The notes beneath the pieces are model-generated. The model was not told the origin of the DNA, did no database searches, and worked only from the letters and a program-made list of their open reading frames with translations. DNA of 64,000 nt from CBDBZL01 sp965213545. Lineage in GTDB: Bacteria; Pseudomonadota; Alphaproteobacteria; Sphingomonadales; Sphingomonadaceae. The translations under genes were made by a program, and so were the position numbers. Shown one piece after another: positions 43,066 to 53,844 of this stretch. The stretch spans positions 620,001-684,000 of the forward strand of contig CBDBZL010000001.1 in the NCBI GenBank assembly GCA_965213545.1, given 5' to 3'. How positions within the stretch are numbered: the first letter of the stretch is position 1; every line of letters starts with the position of its first letter.

Positions 43066-43569
43066 ACCTGTTCGGCCAAGCCGATCGCCAACGTCGCCAG
43101 TCCCAGGCCAAGCGACAGCGGCCAGCGCAGTGTCAACCACCATTCAGGAACCAGCCCGTGCGCGGCGAGACGTTGATCGACCAGCGGCGAGGCGGCAATG
43201 GCAATGCGAGCAACACGAGCGAAGGGCCGGGCCAGGCTAGGCCGAAGATCCATGGCAAATAGAGCGCAAAGGCGATCAGGCTGGGAACTACCGCAACGAC
43301 TAGGACCCATGTCACGGCGCCGCTGCCCCACCATCATACCCCCATTGGCCATCATTAACTTGCCCGACAACCCCGGACCCGGCGGCAAGGCCCCACCACA
43401 TTCCGCCCAAAAAAGAGAAAATGACCGCCGCGTAGCCGAACCCTGCAGCGAGCGAGATATAGCGCCATTCCCCGCCGCCGATAAATACGCCGGCAAGGCA
43501 TGCGAGCGCAGGCGCCAGCCCGGCGAAGCCCAGGATGCGCGCCGCGTTCTTGCCCCGCAAATCCGCCAT
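43062..43569 (-). pseudogene. DUF3429 membrane protein, disrupted
   Basis: Three frames together give one DUF3429 protein. The first (ATG 43569 to 43312) has FGYAAVIFSFLGGMWWG. The second continues with AVTWVLVVAVVPSLIAFALYLPW. The third ends with LVDQRLAAHGLVPEWWLTLRWP. Removing 65 bp between two GCCCCACCA copies (43325 and 43390) restores frame one to two as GMWWGSGAVTWV. Restoring one base near 43205 joins two to three. The two lesions make a simple read error unlikely. The original would be a small four-helix membrane protein of unknown role. Confidence 0.75.
43325..43398. repeat. 9-bp direct repeats flanking a 65-bp insertion
   Basis: GCCCCACCA occurs at 43325-43333 and 43390-43398, a 65-base period. 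Similarity continues a few bases on each side. The copy boundaries match the point where the DUF3429 frame is lost. Confidence 0.7.
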
Positions 43570-43573
43570 GGAG

Positions 43574-44002
43574 TCAGACGGGGCCTTGCGGAACGAAGGG
43601 TCGGCGCTCGGTCCAGCCGCAGCCCCGGCGCTCTTCCCCGCCGATCAACAATGTAACGGTGAACGGGTAGGTCCGCGCGCTCATGGTGTCGCTGCACAGG
43701 GCCTCGCTCACCGCCATGTCGAAAGTGCGTCCCTCGATCGCGCCGCTGAAGGCCACGCCGCCGAGCCCGGTGAAGCGTTCGACCGACACGCGCGTGCCGG
43801 CGGGGTCTTGCGGGGTCCCGTAGACAAGCGCGGTACCCGTGACATGCCCGCCCCAGAACGGTTCGTTGCCGATGAATTCCAGCCGCTCGTTCGCCCCGAT
43901 GGCGGCGGCAGGTTGCGGCGCTTCAACTCCTTCATCGCTGCCGGTACAGGCGCAAAGGCCAAGCAGCGCGAAGGATGCAAATGCAAGATGGAGTAAGCGC
44001 AT
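43574..44002 (-). CDS. COG3650-like lipoprotein
   Basis: This 142-residue protein has a lipoprotein signal (SFALLGLCAC) and the COG3650 pattern: ANERLEFIGNEPFWGGHV, then MSARTYPFTVTLLIGGEERRGCGW. The family is a putative periplasmic lipid or ligand-binding barrel; no function is established. The ATG at 44002 gives the lipobox a normal length. It ends 4 bases from the DUF3429 start. Confidence 0.75.
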   Translation of the reverse strand: MRLLHLAFASFALLGLCACTGSDEGVEAPQPAAAIGANERLEFIGNEPFWGGHVTGTALVYGTPQDPAGTRVSVERFTGLGGVAFSGAIEGRTFDMAVSEALCSDTMSARTYPFTVTLLIGGEERRGCGWTERRPFVPQGPV

Positions 44003-44235
44003 TTGCCATTCTAACGCCGGGCCCGGGCGAATAGCCAGCGGCTTGTCAGGCGCTGGGCGAGTTGGAACGGACTGTCGTGACGATCCGCCCTGTGGCGATG
44101 TTCGTCGATCCGAGCAACCGACACTTTTCCCTCCCGCCTCACGGACAGTCGCACATAGCGGATAAGGGGCAGGATTATGCATTGGTCGCACGCCCTCGGA
44201 TTTGACGCTGCGCGCAGCCGCGCTAGGTTCGCGCG

Positions 44236-44811
44236 GTGAAACGCTGGATTGCGATCACCCTTGCCATTGTCCCTGCGGGGCTGGTGATGGGTCTGATGGG
44301 CGCGCGAATGGTGGAGCCCGGCTCCATGCGTACCGAGCAGATCGCCGGGCGCGATGCAGCGGAGCGCGGCGCGAACGCACGCGCGGATGAAGGTTCGCCC
44401 TTCGCGCTGCCCGATCCCGAGGCGCGTCAGCGAGCGCAGGATCGCTCGCGTGGCCGACCCGACCTGGACTGGGACGAGGAGTTCTGGCCCGAGGATCACA
44501 TGGGTATCGCAGCGGGACCCTATTCTTACGACAACGACTATTTCGGTCGGCGGAGCCCAGGCGCGGAAGATGATGACGCGCTCGTGCCCCGAACCGGCGA
44601 CGACGATGCGCGGCTCGTAAGGGAAGCGCGGTCCGCTGCCCGGGCCGCCGATAGCGCCGTCAGCGATGCGGTGCGCGCGCGCCGCTCCGCTGCGCCTTCC
44701 GCAGCCCCGCCCGCTTCCCGCGCCGCAGCACCGGGGCTCGGGTCACCTCCCGCTCTGCCCCTTCCCAGCGAACCGCGCACCGCCGACGGCGATCTGCCGG
44801 CGATCTGGTAG
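44236..44811 (+). CDS. Hypothetical membrane-anchored protein
   Basis: This 191-residue protein has an N-terminal hydrophobic segment (WIAITLAIVPAGLVMGLMGA) and a long polar C-terminus with Ala/Pro/Arg runs (AAPSAAPPASRAAAPG). I do not recognise a family. The start is a GTG at 44236. The composition suggests a disordered periplasmic tail. Confidence 0.6.
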   Translation: MKRWIAITLAIVPAGLVMGLMGARMVEPGSMRTEQIAGRDAAERGANARADEGSPFALPDPEARQRAQDRSRGRPDLDWDEEFWPEDHMGIAAGPYSYDNDYFGRRSPGAEDDDALVPRTGDDDARLVREARSAARAADSAVSDAVRARRSAAPSAAPPASRAAAPGLGSPPALPLPSEPRTADGDLPAIW

Positions 44812-44836
44812 ACCGGCGCGTCATTCGCAGCATATC

Positions 44837-45283
44837 ATGTCGCAGGATGAACTTTCCCCAGCGGTGACACTCGAAGGTGGCTGCCTATGCGGTGCTGTGC
44901 AGGTCACCTTGTTCGAGGCGCGCCCCGGGCTCGATATCTGCCACTGCGCGATGTGCCGCAGATGGGGCGGCCCGTTCATCGGCGTGAGCGGCAAGCGTCA
45001 TGAGGTCTCGGGCGAGGACAACGTCACCGCCTATCGCTCGTCGAACTGGGCGCAGCGAGCATTCTGCAAAACTTGCGGCAGCAACCTGTGGTTCGATTTT
45101 CTCCCCGGAAACCATCGCGGCTTTCTTACCGGGCTGTTCGACCTTCCCGCCTCTTTCACGATCCGCGAGCAGATCTTCATCGACCACAAGCCGGAGAACT
45201 ATGATATCCTGCCCCCCGGCGAGCTGAAGACAGGTGAGCAGGTCATCGCCGAAGCCGAGGCGGCCGGGTTCACCTTCGGCTGA
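44837..45283 (+). CDS. GFA family zinc protein
   Basis: This 148-residue protein has the GFA metal sites: GGCLCGAVQV, ICHCAMCRRWGG and FCKTCGSNLWF. GFA proteins bind zinc and are related to glutathione-dependent formaldehyde enzymes, though most are not true S-(hydroxymethyl)glutathione synthases. It starts 25 bases after the upstream hypothetical gene in the same direction. No aldehyde dehydrogenase is near. Confidence 0.85.
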   Translation: MSQDELSPAVTLEGGCLCGAVQVTLFEARPGLDICHCAMCRRWGGPFIGVSGKRHEVSGEDNVTAYRSSNWAQRAFCKTCGSNLWFDFLPGNHRGFLTGLFDLPASFTIREQIFIDHKPENYDILPPGELKTGEQVIAEAEAAGFTFG

Positions 45284-45522
45284 CCTTGCTGCTCGGGAGC
45301 ACGTATACCCGTCACGCGCGGTTCTGGCCGCATCCCGGGATATGGAGCTGCGATCGACCAGCAGGATTGCGACCGCGCGCGCCGCCGATATGCGGGTCTT
45401 GCGACGAGCCGCGCCGATCGCGTGATGTTTGTCGGGAACAGGAGGGGGTGGCGGCTTGTCTATTGACAGAGGCGGGTCGCCGCGTTGGCGCCTGCCCAGA
45501 ATTGTTCGAGGAGATATACCCA

Positions 45523-46032
45523 ATGTCCGCACCCACCAGTCTCAAGGATGTCTATACCGGGGAACTCGCCGACAGCTGGTCGGCCAATGATCAGATGGAA
45601 AAGATCGTGCGCAAGATGGCCGATGCCGCTGGCGACAAGACGCTCGCCAAGCGTCTGCAGACCTCGGCCGAGGGCATCAAGAAGCATACCCAGACCATCA
45701 AGCAGATCCTCGATGACCTCGGAGCCAAGGAGAAGGAGCATTGCAAGGGCATGGAGGGCCTGGTCGCCGAAGCCAAGAAGCATGCTCTCGATTCCTCGAT
45801 CAAGGATGAGGACGTGCGCGACGTGCTGATCATCTCGCAATACCAGCGCATGTGCCATTACGGCATCGCAGGGTTCGGCACCGCCAAGGCGCTGGCCGAG
45901 GCGCTGGGCATGGACGAGCATGTCTCCAAGCTCGATACGATGGTCGAGGACATTTATGATGCCGACGCCAACATGTCGGACCTCGCCGAGCGCAGCGTCA
46001 ATCTCAATGCCAAGGAGAAGGCCGCGGCCTGA
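45523..46032 (+). CDS. YciE/YciF-type ferritin-like (DUF892) protein
   Basis: This 169-residue four-helix protein matches DUF892: LKDVYTGELADSWSANDQMEKIVRKM, EHCKGMEGLVAEAKKHA and SQYQRMCHYGIAGFGTAKALAEALG. The family is stress-induced with a ferritin-like fold; not all iron-binding residues can be placed by eye. GAGGAG precedes the ATG. A strong terminator lies downstream. GGAAC upstream at 45435 has no good -10 partner. Confidence 0.85.
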   Translation: MSAPTSLKDVYTGELADSWSANDQMEKIVRKMADAAGDKTLAKRLQTSAEGIKKHTQTIKQILDDLGAKEKEHCKGMEGLVAEAKKHALDSSIKDEDVRDVLIISQYQRMCHYGIAGFGTAKALAEALGMDEHVSKLDTMVEDIYDADANMSDLAERSVNLNAKEKAAA

Positions 46033-46058
46033 TCGGCATCGTGATATGACCCAACATG

Positions 46059-46092
46059 AAAAGGGGGCCGGCAGCGATGCTGGCCCCCTTTT
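46059..46092 (+). terminator. Rho-independent terminator
   Basis: AAAAGGGGGCC and GGCCCCCTTTT form a long stem around a small inner hairpin (GCA/TGC), with a T-run. It ends the ferritin-like gene and, read in reverse, can serve the convergent fasciclin gene. Confidence 0.9.
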
Positions 46093-46138
46093 CGTTAGGC
46101 GGAATTCGTTAAGCGGATGTCTGTCCTCGCTAAAGAAA

Positions 46139-46720
46139 TCAGCTAGGCATCATCACCGCGTCGATCGCATGGAGCACGCCGTTCGACGCGTCGATATCGG
46201 TGGCGGTAATCGTGGCGGTGTTCCCCGCCGAATCGGTCAGCACCACATTGTCCCTTTCCACTCGCGCAACCAGCTGCGCGCCGTTGACGGTGGAAATGGT
46301 ATAGCCACCCTCTCCCGCCAGCTCGATCGCGCCGATCAGCGTCTGTGCATCCATGCGGCCTTCGACGACATGGTAGGTGAGGATCTTGCCCAGCTCGTCG
46401 GTTCGGGTCTTGGTCAATGCCTCGAGCCTTCCTGCGGGCAATGCCTCGAACGCAGCGTCGGTCGGAGCAAAGACCGTATACGGCCCATCGTCCGACAAGG
46501 TGGTGGTCAGGTCGCCCGCCTGGATTGCCGCGAACAGCGTCCCGAATTCGGGATTGTTTGACGCCAGGTCCACGATGGTGCCCGGAGTGGCGACCGAGCT
46601 CGTATCGGCTACCGGTTGGGCGGTCGTCGTCGTCTCGTCGGCGGGCGGCTCGGCGGTTCGTGCACAGGCGGCCAGCCCGAGCGCGGAAGCGATGAGCGAA
46701 CCCTTGAGCAGAATATTCAT
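46139..46720 (-). CDS. Fasciclin domain lipoprotein
   Basis: This 193-residue protein has a lipoprotein signal (LGLAAC) and one FAS1 domain: FGTLFAAIQAGDLTTTL, YTVFAPTDAAFEALPAG, LTYHVVEG and NGVLHAIDAVMMP. FAS1 domains mediate adhesion or carbohydrate contact. AAGGA lies 7 bases before ATG 46720. Convergent with the ferritin-like gene. Confidence 0.9.
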   Translation of the reverse strand: MNILLKGSLIASALGLAACARTAEPPADETTTTAQPVADTSSVATPGTIVDLASNNPEFGTLFAAIQAGDLTTTLSDDGPYTVFAPTDAAFEALPAGRLEALTKTRTDELGKILTYHVVEGRMDAQTLIGAIELAGEGGYTISTVNGAQLVARVERDNVVLTDSAGNTATITATDIDASNGVLHAIDAVMMPS

Positions 46721-46755
46721 AGGCAATCCTTTCCCCTAAGCGTCGTTATGCAAGA

Positions 46756-46783
46756 GCGACGTCTATTTAAGCTTGTACGTCGC
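46756..46783. promoter_or_regulatory. Inverted repeat upstream of fasciclin gene
   Basis: GCGACGT at 46756-46762 and ACGTCGC at 46777-46783 are perfect complements 14 bases apart; a half copy CGTCG lies at 46741. It is 36 bases upstream of the fasciclin ATG and could be an operator. Confidence 0.4.
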
Positions 46784-46973
46784 ACTGCATAGCTTGGACC
46801 TAAGTCGGGGCATAGTAGTGGTTGCGCGCCTGCACGTTTGGTGCCGATCCGCAAGGTTTGTGGCGGAGAACCGCGGCGAACGGTCAGACGGTGGATTTGT
46901 CGAGACCGCCTTCGATGATGGGAAGGGTCCACCGTGACCGCTGACGATGAAGTGGCACGAACCCGGCCGGTGT

Positions 46974-47342
46974 TTAGCCTTCCGCCGAACCGCCCGGCGT
47001 GTCGCCCATGCGCGCTTCGGCCAGCCGCCGGTGTTCATCGACGCCGCGCCGCATTTCGCGCGCCTGCAGCTGGAGCGCCTTGTTCGATAGCCTGATCTCT
47101 CGTCCCTGCTGGAAGAAACCCAGCACCAGCCACAGGAAGGCGAGCGGGCTCGACACGCCGCCAAGGAAGTCGCCCAGTTCGTTCAGCCTCAGGTCGGCCG
47201 GGTTCTGACCCTGCACGAACAGATACACCACCAGCCCGGCGACATAGAGCGCCGACAAGATCATCCCGACGCGCGGCAGGATGCGACGCGAATGTTCGTC
47301 GACGATCTCATCCAGCGGTTCGCCGCCTGCCTCGCTGGTCAT
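46974..47342 (-). CDS. Small membrane protein, hypothetical
   Basis: This 122-residue protein has two membrane segments (VGMILSALYVAGLVVYLFVQG and PLAFLWLVLGFFQQ) and a C-terminal amphipathic helix with QLQAREMRRGVDEHRRLAEAR. I do not recognise a family. It is encoded 33 bases downstream of thiC in the same direction and may be cotranscribed with it. Confidence 0.65.
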   Translation of the reverse strand: MTSEAGGEPLDEIVDEHSRRILPRVGMILSALYVAGLVVYLFVQGQNPADLRLNELGDFLGGVSSPLAFLWLVLGFFQQGREIRLSNKALQLQAREMRRGVDEHRRLAEARMGDTPGGSAEG

Positions 47343-47375
47343 GATCGCCTCACTATTCCCGGCCAGCCCCGCCGC

Positions 47376-49286
<1,911 letters not shown>

Positions 49287-49323
49287 ACGCACTTCTCCTC
49301 GATCGAAGGAAGGTGCCCTGGCT

Positions 49324-49428
49324 ATGCGACCAGCCCTTCCCTCCGCCCGTGCTAACGGGTTCAGGTTCGACGGGTCGGGCAGCGTGACCTGCCCCTCTCA
49401 GCCGCTCACTGGCTCCCCGGGGATGACA
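49324..49428 (-). promoter_or_regulatory. TPP riboswitch
   Basis: On the minus strand the thi-box elements are present in order: GGAGCC, CTGAGAGGGGCAGG, GACCCGTCGAACCTGA and GTTAGCACGGGCGGAGGGAAG. This is the THI element that shuts thiC off when TPP is abundant. It ends about 40 bases before the start codon. Confidence 0.9.
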
Positions 49429-49632
49429 CGAGCCATAGCCCAGCCGCCGGGCAATCGCAACGGTCGCCGGTGTCTGTCCGTTATACCGGGCCCTGCAGGT
49501 AACCGGCTGATTTATAATAGCGGCGCCCTATGTACGTGACGCATTTGGTGGCTCGCGCATTAGGACTTTCTTAACGGCGTCCATTTACCCCTTGGTGAGA
49601 CAGATCTCGTTCGATCGGCAAGGCTTGGGGTG

Positions 49633-52458
49633 ATGACAATGGTCCGTTTTGGTTCGCTAGATGGTTTCGATCCGACCGGGCCCAATCGCTCACGAAGCCA
49701 CCCCAAGTCACGCCTTCTCGTACGCGCTGCGATGGTAAGCGCGCTCGCGATTGCCGGGTCGTTCGTCCTCGCAGGTCCCGCGCACGCGGATCGCTGCGTC
49801 ATCGCGCCGCAGCCGACCAATCCAGCGCCCGCACCCTCGGGTGAGACGGACCGGCTGGCCTGTGGCGCCAACGCGGTTGCCCGGGGGTTCAAGAGCACTG
49901 CGGTCGGCGCGTCGAGCCAGGCGGCGGACCGGGCGGTGGCGATCGGTTTCGGCACTTATGCGGTGCTCGAAGCGGTAGCGATCGGCGGCGACAGCAGCGA
50001 CCCTGATGGAGATGGCGCGATGGCGCTGGGAGCGGGCTCGGTTGCGGTCGGGATCGATGCGCTCGCCGATCGCACCGGCGCGGTCGCGATGGGCGCGGGC
50101 AGTTCGGCGAACGGGCTCGACGCGCTGGCCGTGGGGCTGCGCAGCCGGGCCGCCGCTGACAACACCATTGCGCTGGGTGCCCGGTCGCAAGCCTATCAGA
50201 TACACGGCATCGCCATTGGCGGCGGGGCGCTGTCCAATGGCCGCGGCGCGCTGGCGATCGGTGGCGACAGTCTCGATGTCGACAGCGGCATCAGCGTCAC
50301 CGTCGCGCAGGCGGTCGCAGCCGATGCAAGCGCGGTGGGCGCCGATGCGTTCGCCAGTGGCGTTGCCGCAAGCGCGTTCGGCGCACAGGCGCGGGCGACG
50401 GGCGCGGGATCGCTGGCGCTGGGCGGATATGTCAGCGCTACCAGCGGCGGCGGCGCGCAGGCCAGCGGTCTGCTTAGCGTCGCGGTCGGCGCTCGCAGCC
50501 AGGCTGCGCACCGCAACGCCGTCGCGCTTGGCGCGGGCAGCGTCACTCTCGCCGAGAACACGGTGGCCGTCGGTGGTGGGATCGGTCTGGTCGATGTCGA
50601 CGGCAACGGCGTTATCGACGGCAACGACCGGTTGCTGCGCCGCGTAACCGGGCTTGCCGCGGGGATCGAGGCCAGCGATGCGGTTACGCTCGGTCAACTC
50701 GAGGCCGCACTTGCCGCACTCGGACCGATTGAGCCTGCACCCGGCGGCGACATCGCCACGCCCAGTCCGCATCTGGCGATCAACAGCCCCAACGGTCCGG
50801 CACTCGCCAATGGCAGCGAGGCGATCGCCGTCGGACCTTTGGCGCAGGCCGACGGCGATGCATCGGTGGCGCTCGGGCTCGATGCCGCCAGCCTCGCTCA
50901 GAACGCGCTCGCCGCCGGAACACAGGCGCGCGCCAGCGGCAGCGGCGCTGCGGCGCTTGGGGCCTCATCGATTGCCGCCTCGCGCGGTGCCACCGCCGTT
51001 GGCGAGCTGGCGCAGGCATATGGCCCCAATGCGCTCGCACTGGGGTTCAACGCGCTTGTCGCTCCCGGAGACGAGACCGCGGAACCCGAAACCGTCGAGC
51101 TGGGGCTCGCGGTCGGTGCCTTCTCGCAAGCGCGTGGCTTGGCGGCTTCGGCCATCGGACCGGGCGCGGTGGCCTGGTCCACCGGTGCTTCAGCCCTGGG
51201 GCTCTCCGCAAGAGCACTCACGCCCTATAGTCTGGCGATCGGCTATGCCTCGCTCGCCACAGGCAATGCGATCGCGACCGCCATCGGTACGGAAGCGGTG
51301 GCGATGGGCTTCCTCGCTACCGCAATAGGGTTTAACAGCAACGCCTCGGCCTATCGCTCGCTGGCGATCGGAGCGCTCTCGCGGTCGCAGGGCGGCGATT
51401 CGTTGGCGCTCGGCTCGCAGGCCGCGGCGTTGGCCGACGACAGCGTGGCCATCGGCCGGGGCACCGCGGCGACGGGCCCTGGCGCGCTCGCGCTTGGCGT
51501 GGTCAGTTCCGCCGGCGGGTTCGGCACGACCGCCATTGGCGCAGGTGCGCAGGCAGTATCGGACAGCGCCTCCGCCCTCGGCCATGTCGCCCGGGCCGCC
51601 ACGCCCTATAGCCTGGCGCTCGGCTACCTCGCGCGGGCCGAGAACGGACCGGCGGCAACCGCCATCGGCGCGCAGGCCCTTGCCACCGGGACCCAGGCGA
51701 TCGCGATCGGCTTCCAGAGCGATGCTACGGCAACTCGCGCACTGGCAGCGGGAACGCTGGCCAGCGCTCTGGGTAGCGATGCCATCGCAGTGGGCACAGA
51801 TGCCACCGCTTCGGGGGACGAGGCGGTGGCGATCGGCAACGCGAGCAGCGCCGTTGCCGGTGCGATAGCGCTGGGAACCGGCGCGCGAGGCGATCATCGC
51901 AACGCCAGCGCGCTCGGTCATGGCGCCGCAACGACCGCGCAGAACCAGGTCATGCTGGGGGGCAGCGGAAGCTCGGTGTCGCTGGGCGATATCGAAGCCT
52001 CCAGTGCCGCGCAGAGCGGGCCTGTCGATGTGGTCACCGTGGACGCGGCGGGAACCATCGGACGGCAGCGCGCGGCGAGTGTTGCCGAGGTTGCCCAGGT
52101 CCAGCGCTCGCTCGCTTCGGTGGCCGCTGTCGGACAGCAGCAGCATGACGCGCTGTCGGGAAGGATCGGCGTGCTCGAACTGCAGGTGGGGCAGTTGTTC
52201 GACATCGCGCGGGAGGATCGCCAGCAGGTGGACAAGGGGATCGCCGCGGCCTTGGCGCAGACCGACCCGCCGATGCCTTCCGCTCCCGGTCGCACCAGTT
52301 TTGCCGGCAAGGCCGCCACATGGCGCGGCGAACAGGCCTTCAGCCTGGGGCTGGCCCACCGGGTCGACACCGACCTTCCCTTTGCGCTGTCGGCCAGCAT
52401 CGCTCACGCACCGGGAGCAAGCACCGGGGCGACGATAGGTTTCGCCGGCGAGTTCTGA
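49633..52458 (+). CDS. YadA-like trimeric autotransporter adhesin
   Basis: This 941-residue protein has an extended signal peptide (ALAIAGSFVLAGPAHA) and dozens of degenerate head repeats of about 14 residues built on AVAIGxxAxAxGxxALALG, a left-handed beta-roll. A YadA neck-type motif (RVTGLAAGIEASDAVTLGQLEA) sits near residue 340. The last 80 residues form a YadA anchor ending in GATIGFAGEF. It is nearly all head, with hardly any coiled-coil stalk. AAGG lies weakly before ATG 49633. It stands alone between thiC and crtY. Confidence 0.85.
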   Translation: MTMVRFGSLDGFDPTGPNRSRSHPKSRLLVRAAMVSALAIAGSFVLAGPAHADRCVIAPQPTNPAPAPSGETDRLACGANAVARGFKSTAVGASSQAADRAVAIGFGTYAVLEAVAIGGDSSDPDGDGAMALGAGSVAVGIDALADRTGAVAMGAGSSANGLDALAVGLRSRAAADNTIALGARSQAYQIHGIAIGGGALSNGRGALAIGGDSLDVDSGISVTVAQAVAADASAVGADAFASGVAASAFGAQARATGAGSLALGGYVSATSGGGAQASGLLSVAVGARSQAAHRNAVALGAGSVTLAENTVAVGGGIGLVDVDGNGVIDGNDRLLRRVTGLAAGIEASDAVTLGQLEAALAALGPIEPAPGGDIATPSPHLAINSPNGPALANGSEAIAVGPLAQADGDASVALGLDAASLAQNALAAGTQARASGSGAAALGASSIAASRGATAVGELAQAYGPNALALGFNALVAPGDETAEPETVELGLAVGAFSQARGLAASAIGPGAVAWSTGASALGLSARALTPYSLAIGYASLATGNAIATAIGTEAVAMGFLATAIGFNSNASAYRSLAIGALSRSQGGDSLALGSQAAALADDSVAIGRGTAATGPGALALGVVSSAGGFGTTAIGAGAQAVSDSASALGHVARAATPYSLALGYLARAENGPAATAIGAQALATGTQAIAIGFQSDATATRALAAGTLASALGSDAIAVGTDATASGDEAVAIGNASSAVAGAIALGTGARGDHRNASALGHGAATTAQNQVMLGGSGSSVSLGDIEASSAAQSGPVDVVTVDAAGTIGRQRAASVAEVAQVQRSLASVAAVGQQQHDALSGRIGVLELQVGQLFDIAREDRQQVDKGIAAALAQTDPPMPSAPGRTSFAGKAATWRGEQAFSLGLAHRVDTDLPFALSASIAHAPGASTGATIGFAGEF

Positions 52459-52647
52459 CGCGCCTTTCAAGTCCGGGCCGATCCAGAGAGCAGACCCTGC
52501 GATAAGCTCACGCTGCTTCCCTTGGCTGGCCTAATCAGCGCATCGCGTCTTGCACGCAGAAAAGCGCTGCGAATCCCGCTGGCCGCCGCCATACGGCCTT
52601 GCGGTCCCGATTGCGCTTGTGTGTCCATGCGGTAGAGCAGTCCGACG

Positions 52648-53844
52648 ATGAGCCCTGCGCGCACCGATATCGCCATTGCCGGCGGCGGCCTGTCAGGAGC
52701 GCTGATCGCGCTGGCGCTGGCGATGCGCCGGCCCGACAAGCGCGTATTGCTGATTGAGGCGGGTGACAGGATCGGCGGTGACCACCGCTGGAGCTGGTTC
52801 GAGACCGACCTTCCGCCGCCGATCCGCGCGCTGATCGAGGGCATCGACATCACCCGCTGGGAGAACGGCTACGAGGTCGCATTTCCCAGCCACTCGCGCC
52901 TCCTCGCCACATCCTATCGCTCGATGCAGAGCCGCGACCTTGCCTGGACGCTGGCGCAGCGCCTGCCGCCCGGCACCATCCGCACCCGCGCGCCCGTCGC
53001 GTCGCTGGCGGCGGGCAGCGTGACGCTGGAGGATGGCGAACGGATCGAGGCCGGCGCGGTGATCGATTGCCGCGGTCTTGCCGGCTCGCGCCATCTTACC
53101 GGCGGCTGGCAGGTGTTCAAGGGCCGCCGTCTGCGTCTTGCCGAGCCGCACGGCGTGCCCCACCCGGTCATCATGGATGCAACGGTGGAGCAGCTTGGCG
53201 GCTACCGTTTCGTCTACGTCCTGCCGCTCGGCGAGCGTGAGATATTCTTCGAGGACACCTATTACCAGGATGCGCCGGTGCTCGAGCACGATCTGCTGTC
53301 CGAGCGGCTCGACGCCTATGCGCGGGCGAACGACTGGCGCGGGGAGATCGTCGAGGAAGAAGCCGGCGTGTTGCCGGTCATTTCCGGAGGCGACTTTGCC
53401 GCATTCCAGGACGAATGGCGCGTTGCCGGGGTGGCGGTGGCAGGCGCGCGCGGCGGGTTCGTCCACCCCCTGACCAGCTACACCCTGCCCTTCGCCGCCG
53501 GGATCGCCTTGCAGGTGGCCGCTCATGCCGATCTTCGGGGAGAACGGCTGGCAGCGATGCTCGAGCAGCGGGCAAGCGATCACTGGCGGGCCACCCGCTT
53601 CTATCGCCAGCTCGGCGCCATGCTGTTCGATGCCGCCGCGCCATCCGAGCGGCGCGCGGTGTTCGAGCGGTTCTATCGCCTGTCGCCCAAGCTGATCGAA
53701 CGGTTCTACGCCGGCCGCTCGACACTGGCAGATCGTGCGCGGGTGCTGATCGGCCGCCCGCCGATTCCCATATCGCGTGCTCTGATGGCGCTGTCGCGCA
53801 CCCAGGCTCCGCTCACTCCTATGGATACAAGGCCTCACTCATGA
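52648..53844 (+). CDS. crtY: Lycopene beta-cyclase CrtY
   Basis: This 398-residue flavoprotein has an N-terminal Rossmann motif (IAGGGLSGALIALAL), EAGDRIGGDHRWSW, the conserved FFEDTYY and the C-terminal GGFVHPLTSYTLPFA. It closes beta rings on lycopene to give beta-carotene. Its stop overlaps the crtI start (ATGA). It opens the carotenoid operon. Confidence 0.95.
   Translation: MSPARTDIAIAGGGLSGALIALALAMRRPDKRVLLIEAGDRIGGDHRWSWFETDLPPPIRALIEGIDITRWENGYEVAFPSHSRLLATSYRSMQSRDLAWTLAQRLPPGTIRTRAPVASLAAGSVTLEDGERIEAGAVIDCRGLAGSRHLTGGWQVFKGRRLRLAEPHGVPHPVIMDATVEQLGGYRFVYVLPLGEREIFFEDTYYQDAPVLEHDLLSERLDAYARANDWRGEIVEEEAGVLPVISGGDFAAFQDEWRVAGVAVAGARGGFVHPLTSYTLPFAAGIALQVAAHADLRGERLAAMLEQRASDHWRATRFYRQLGAMLFDAAAPSERRAVFERFYRLSPKLIERFYAGRSTLADRARVLIGRPPIPISRALMALSRTQAPLTPMDTRPHS

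Noticed and set aside
45435..45465. EcfG promoter before the ferritin-like gene
   Set aside because: GGAAC is present but no CGTT-like box lies at 16-18 bases.
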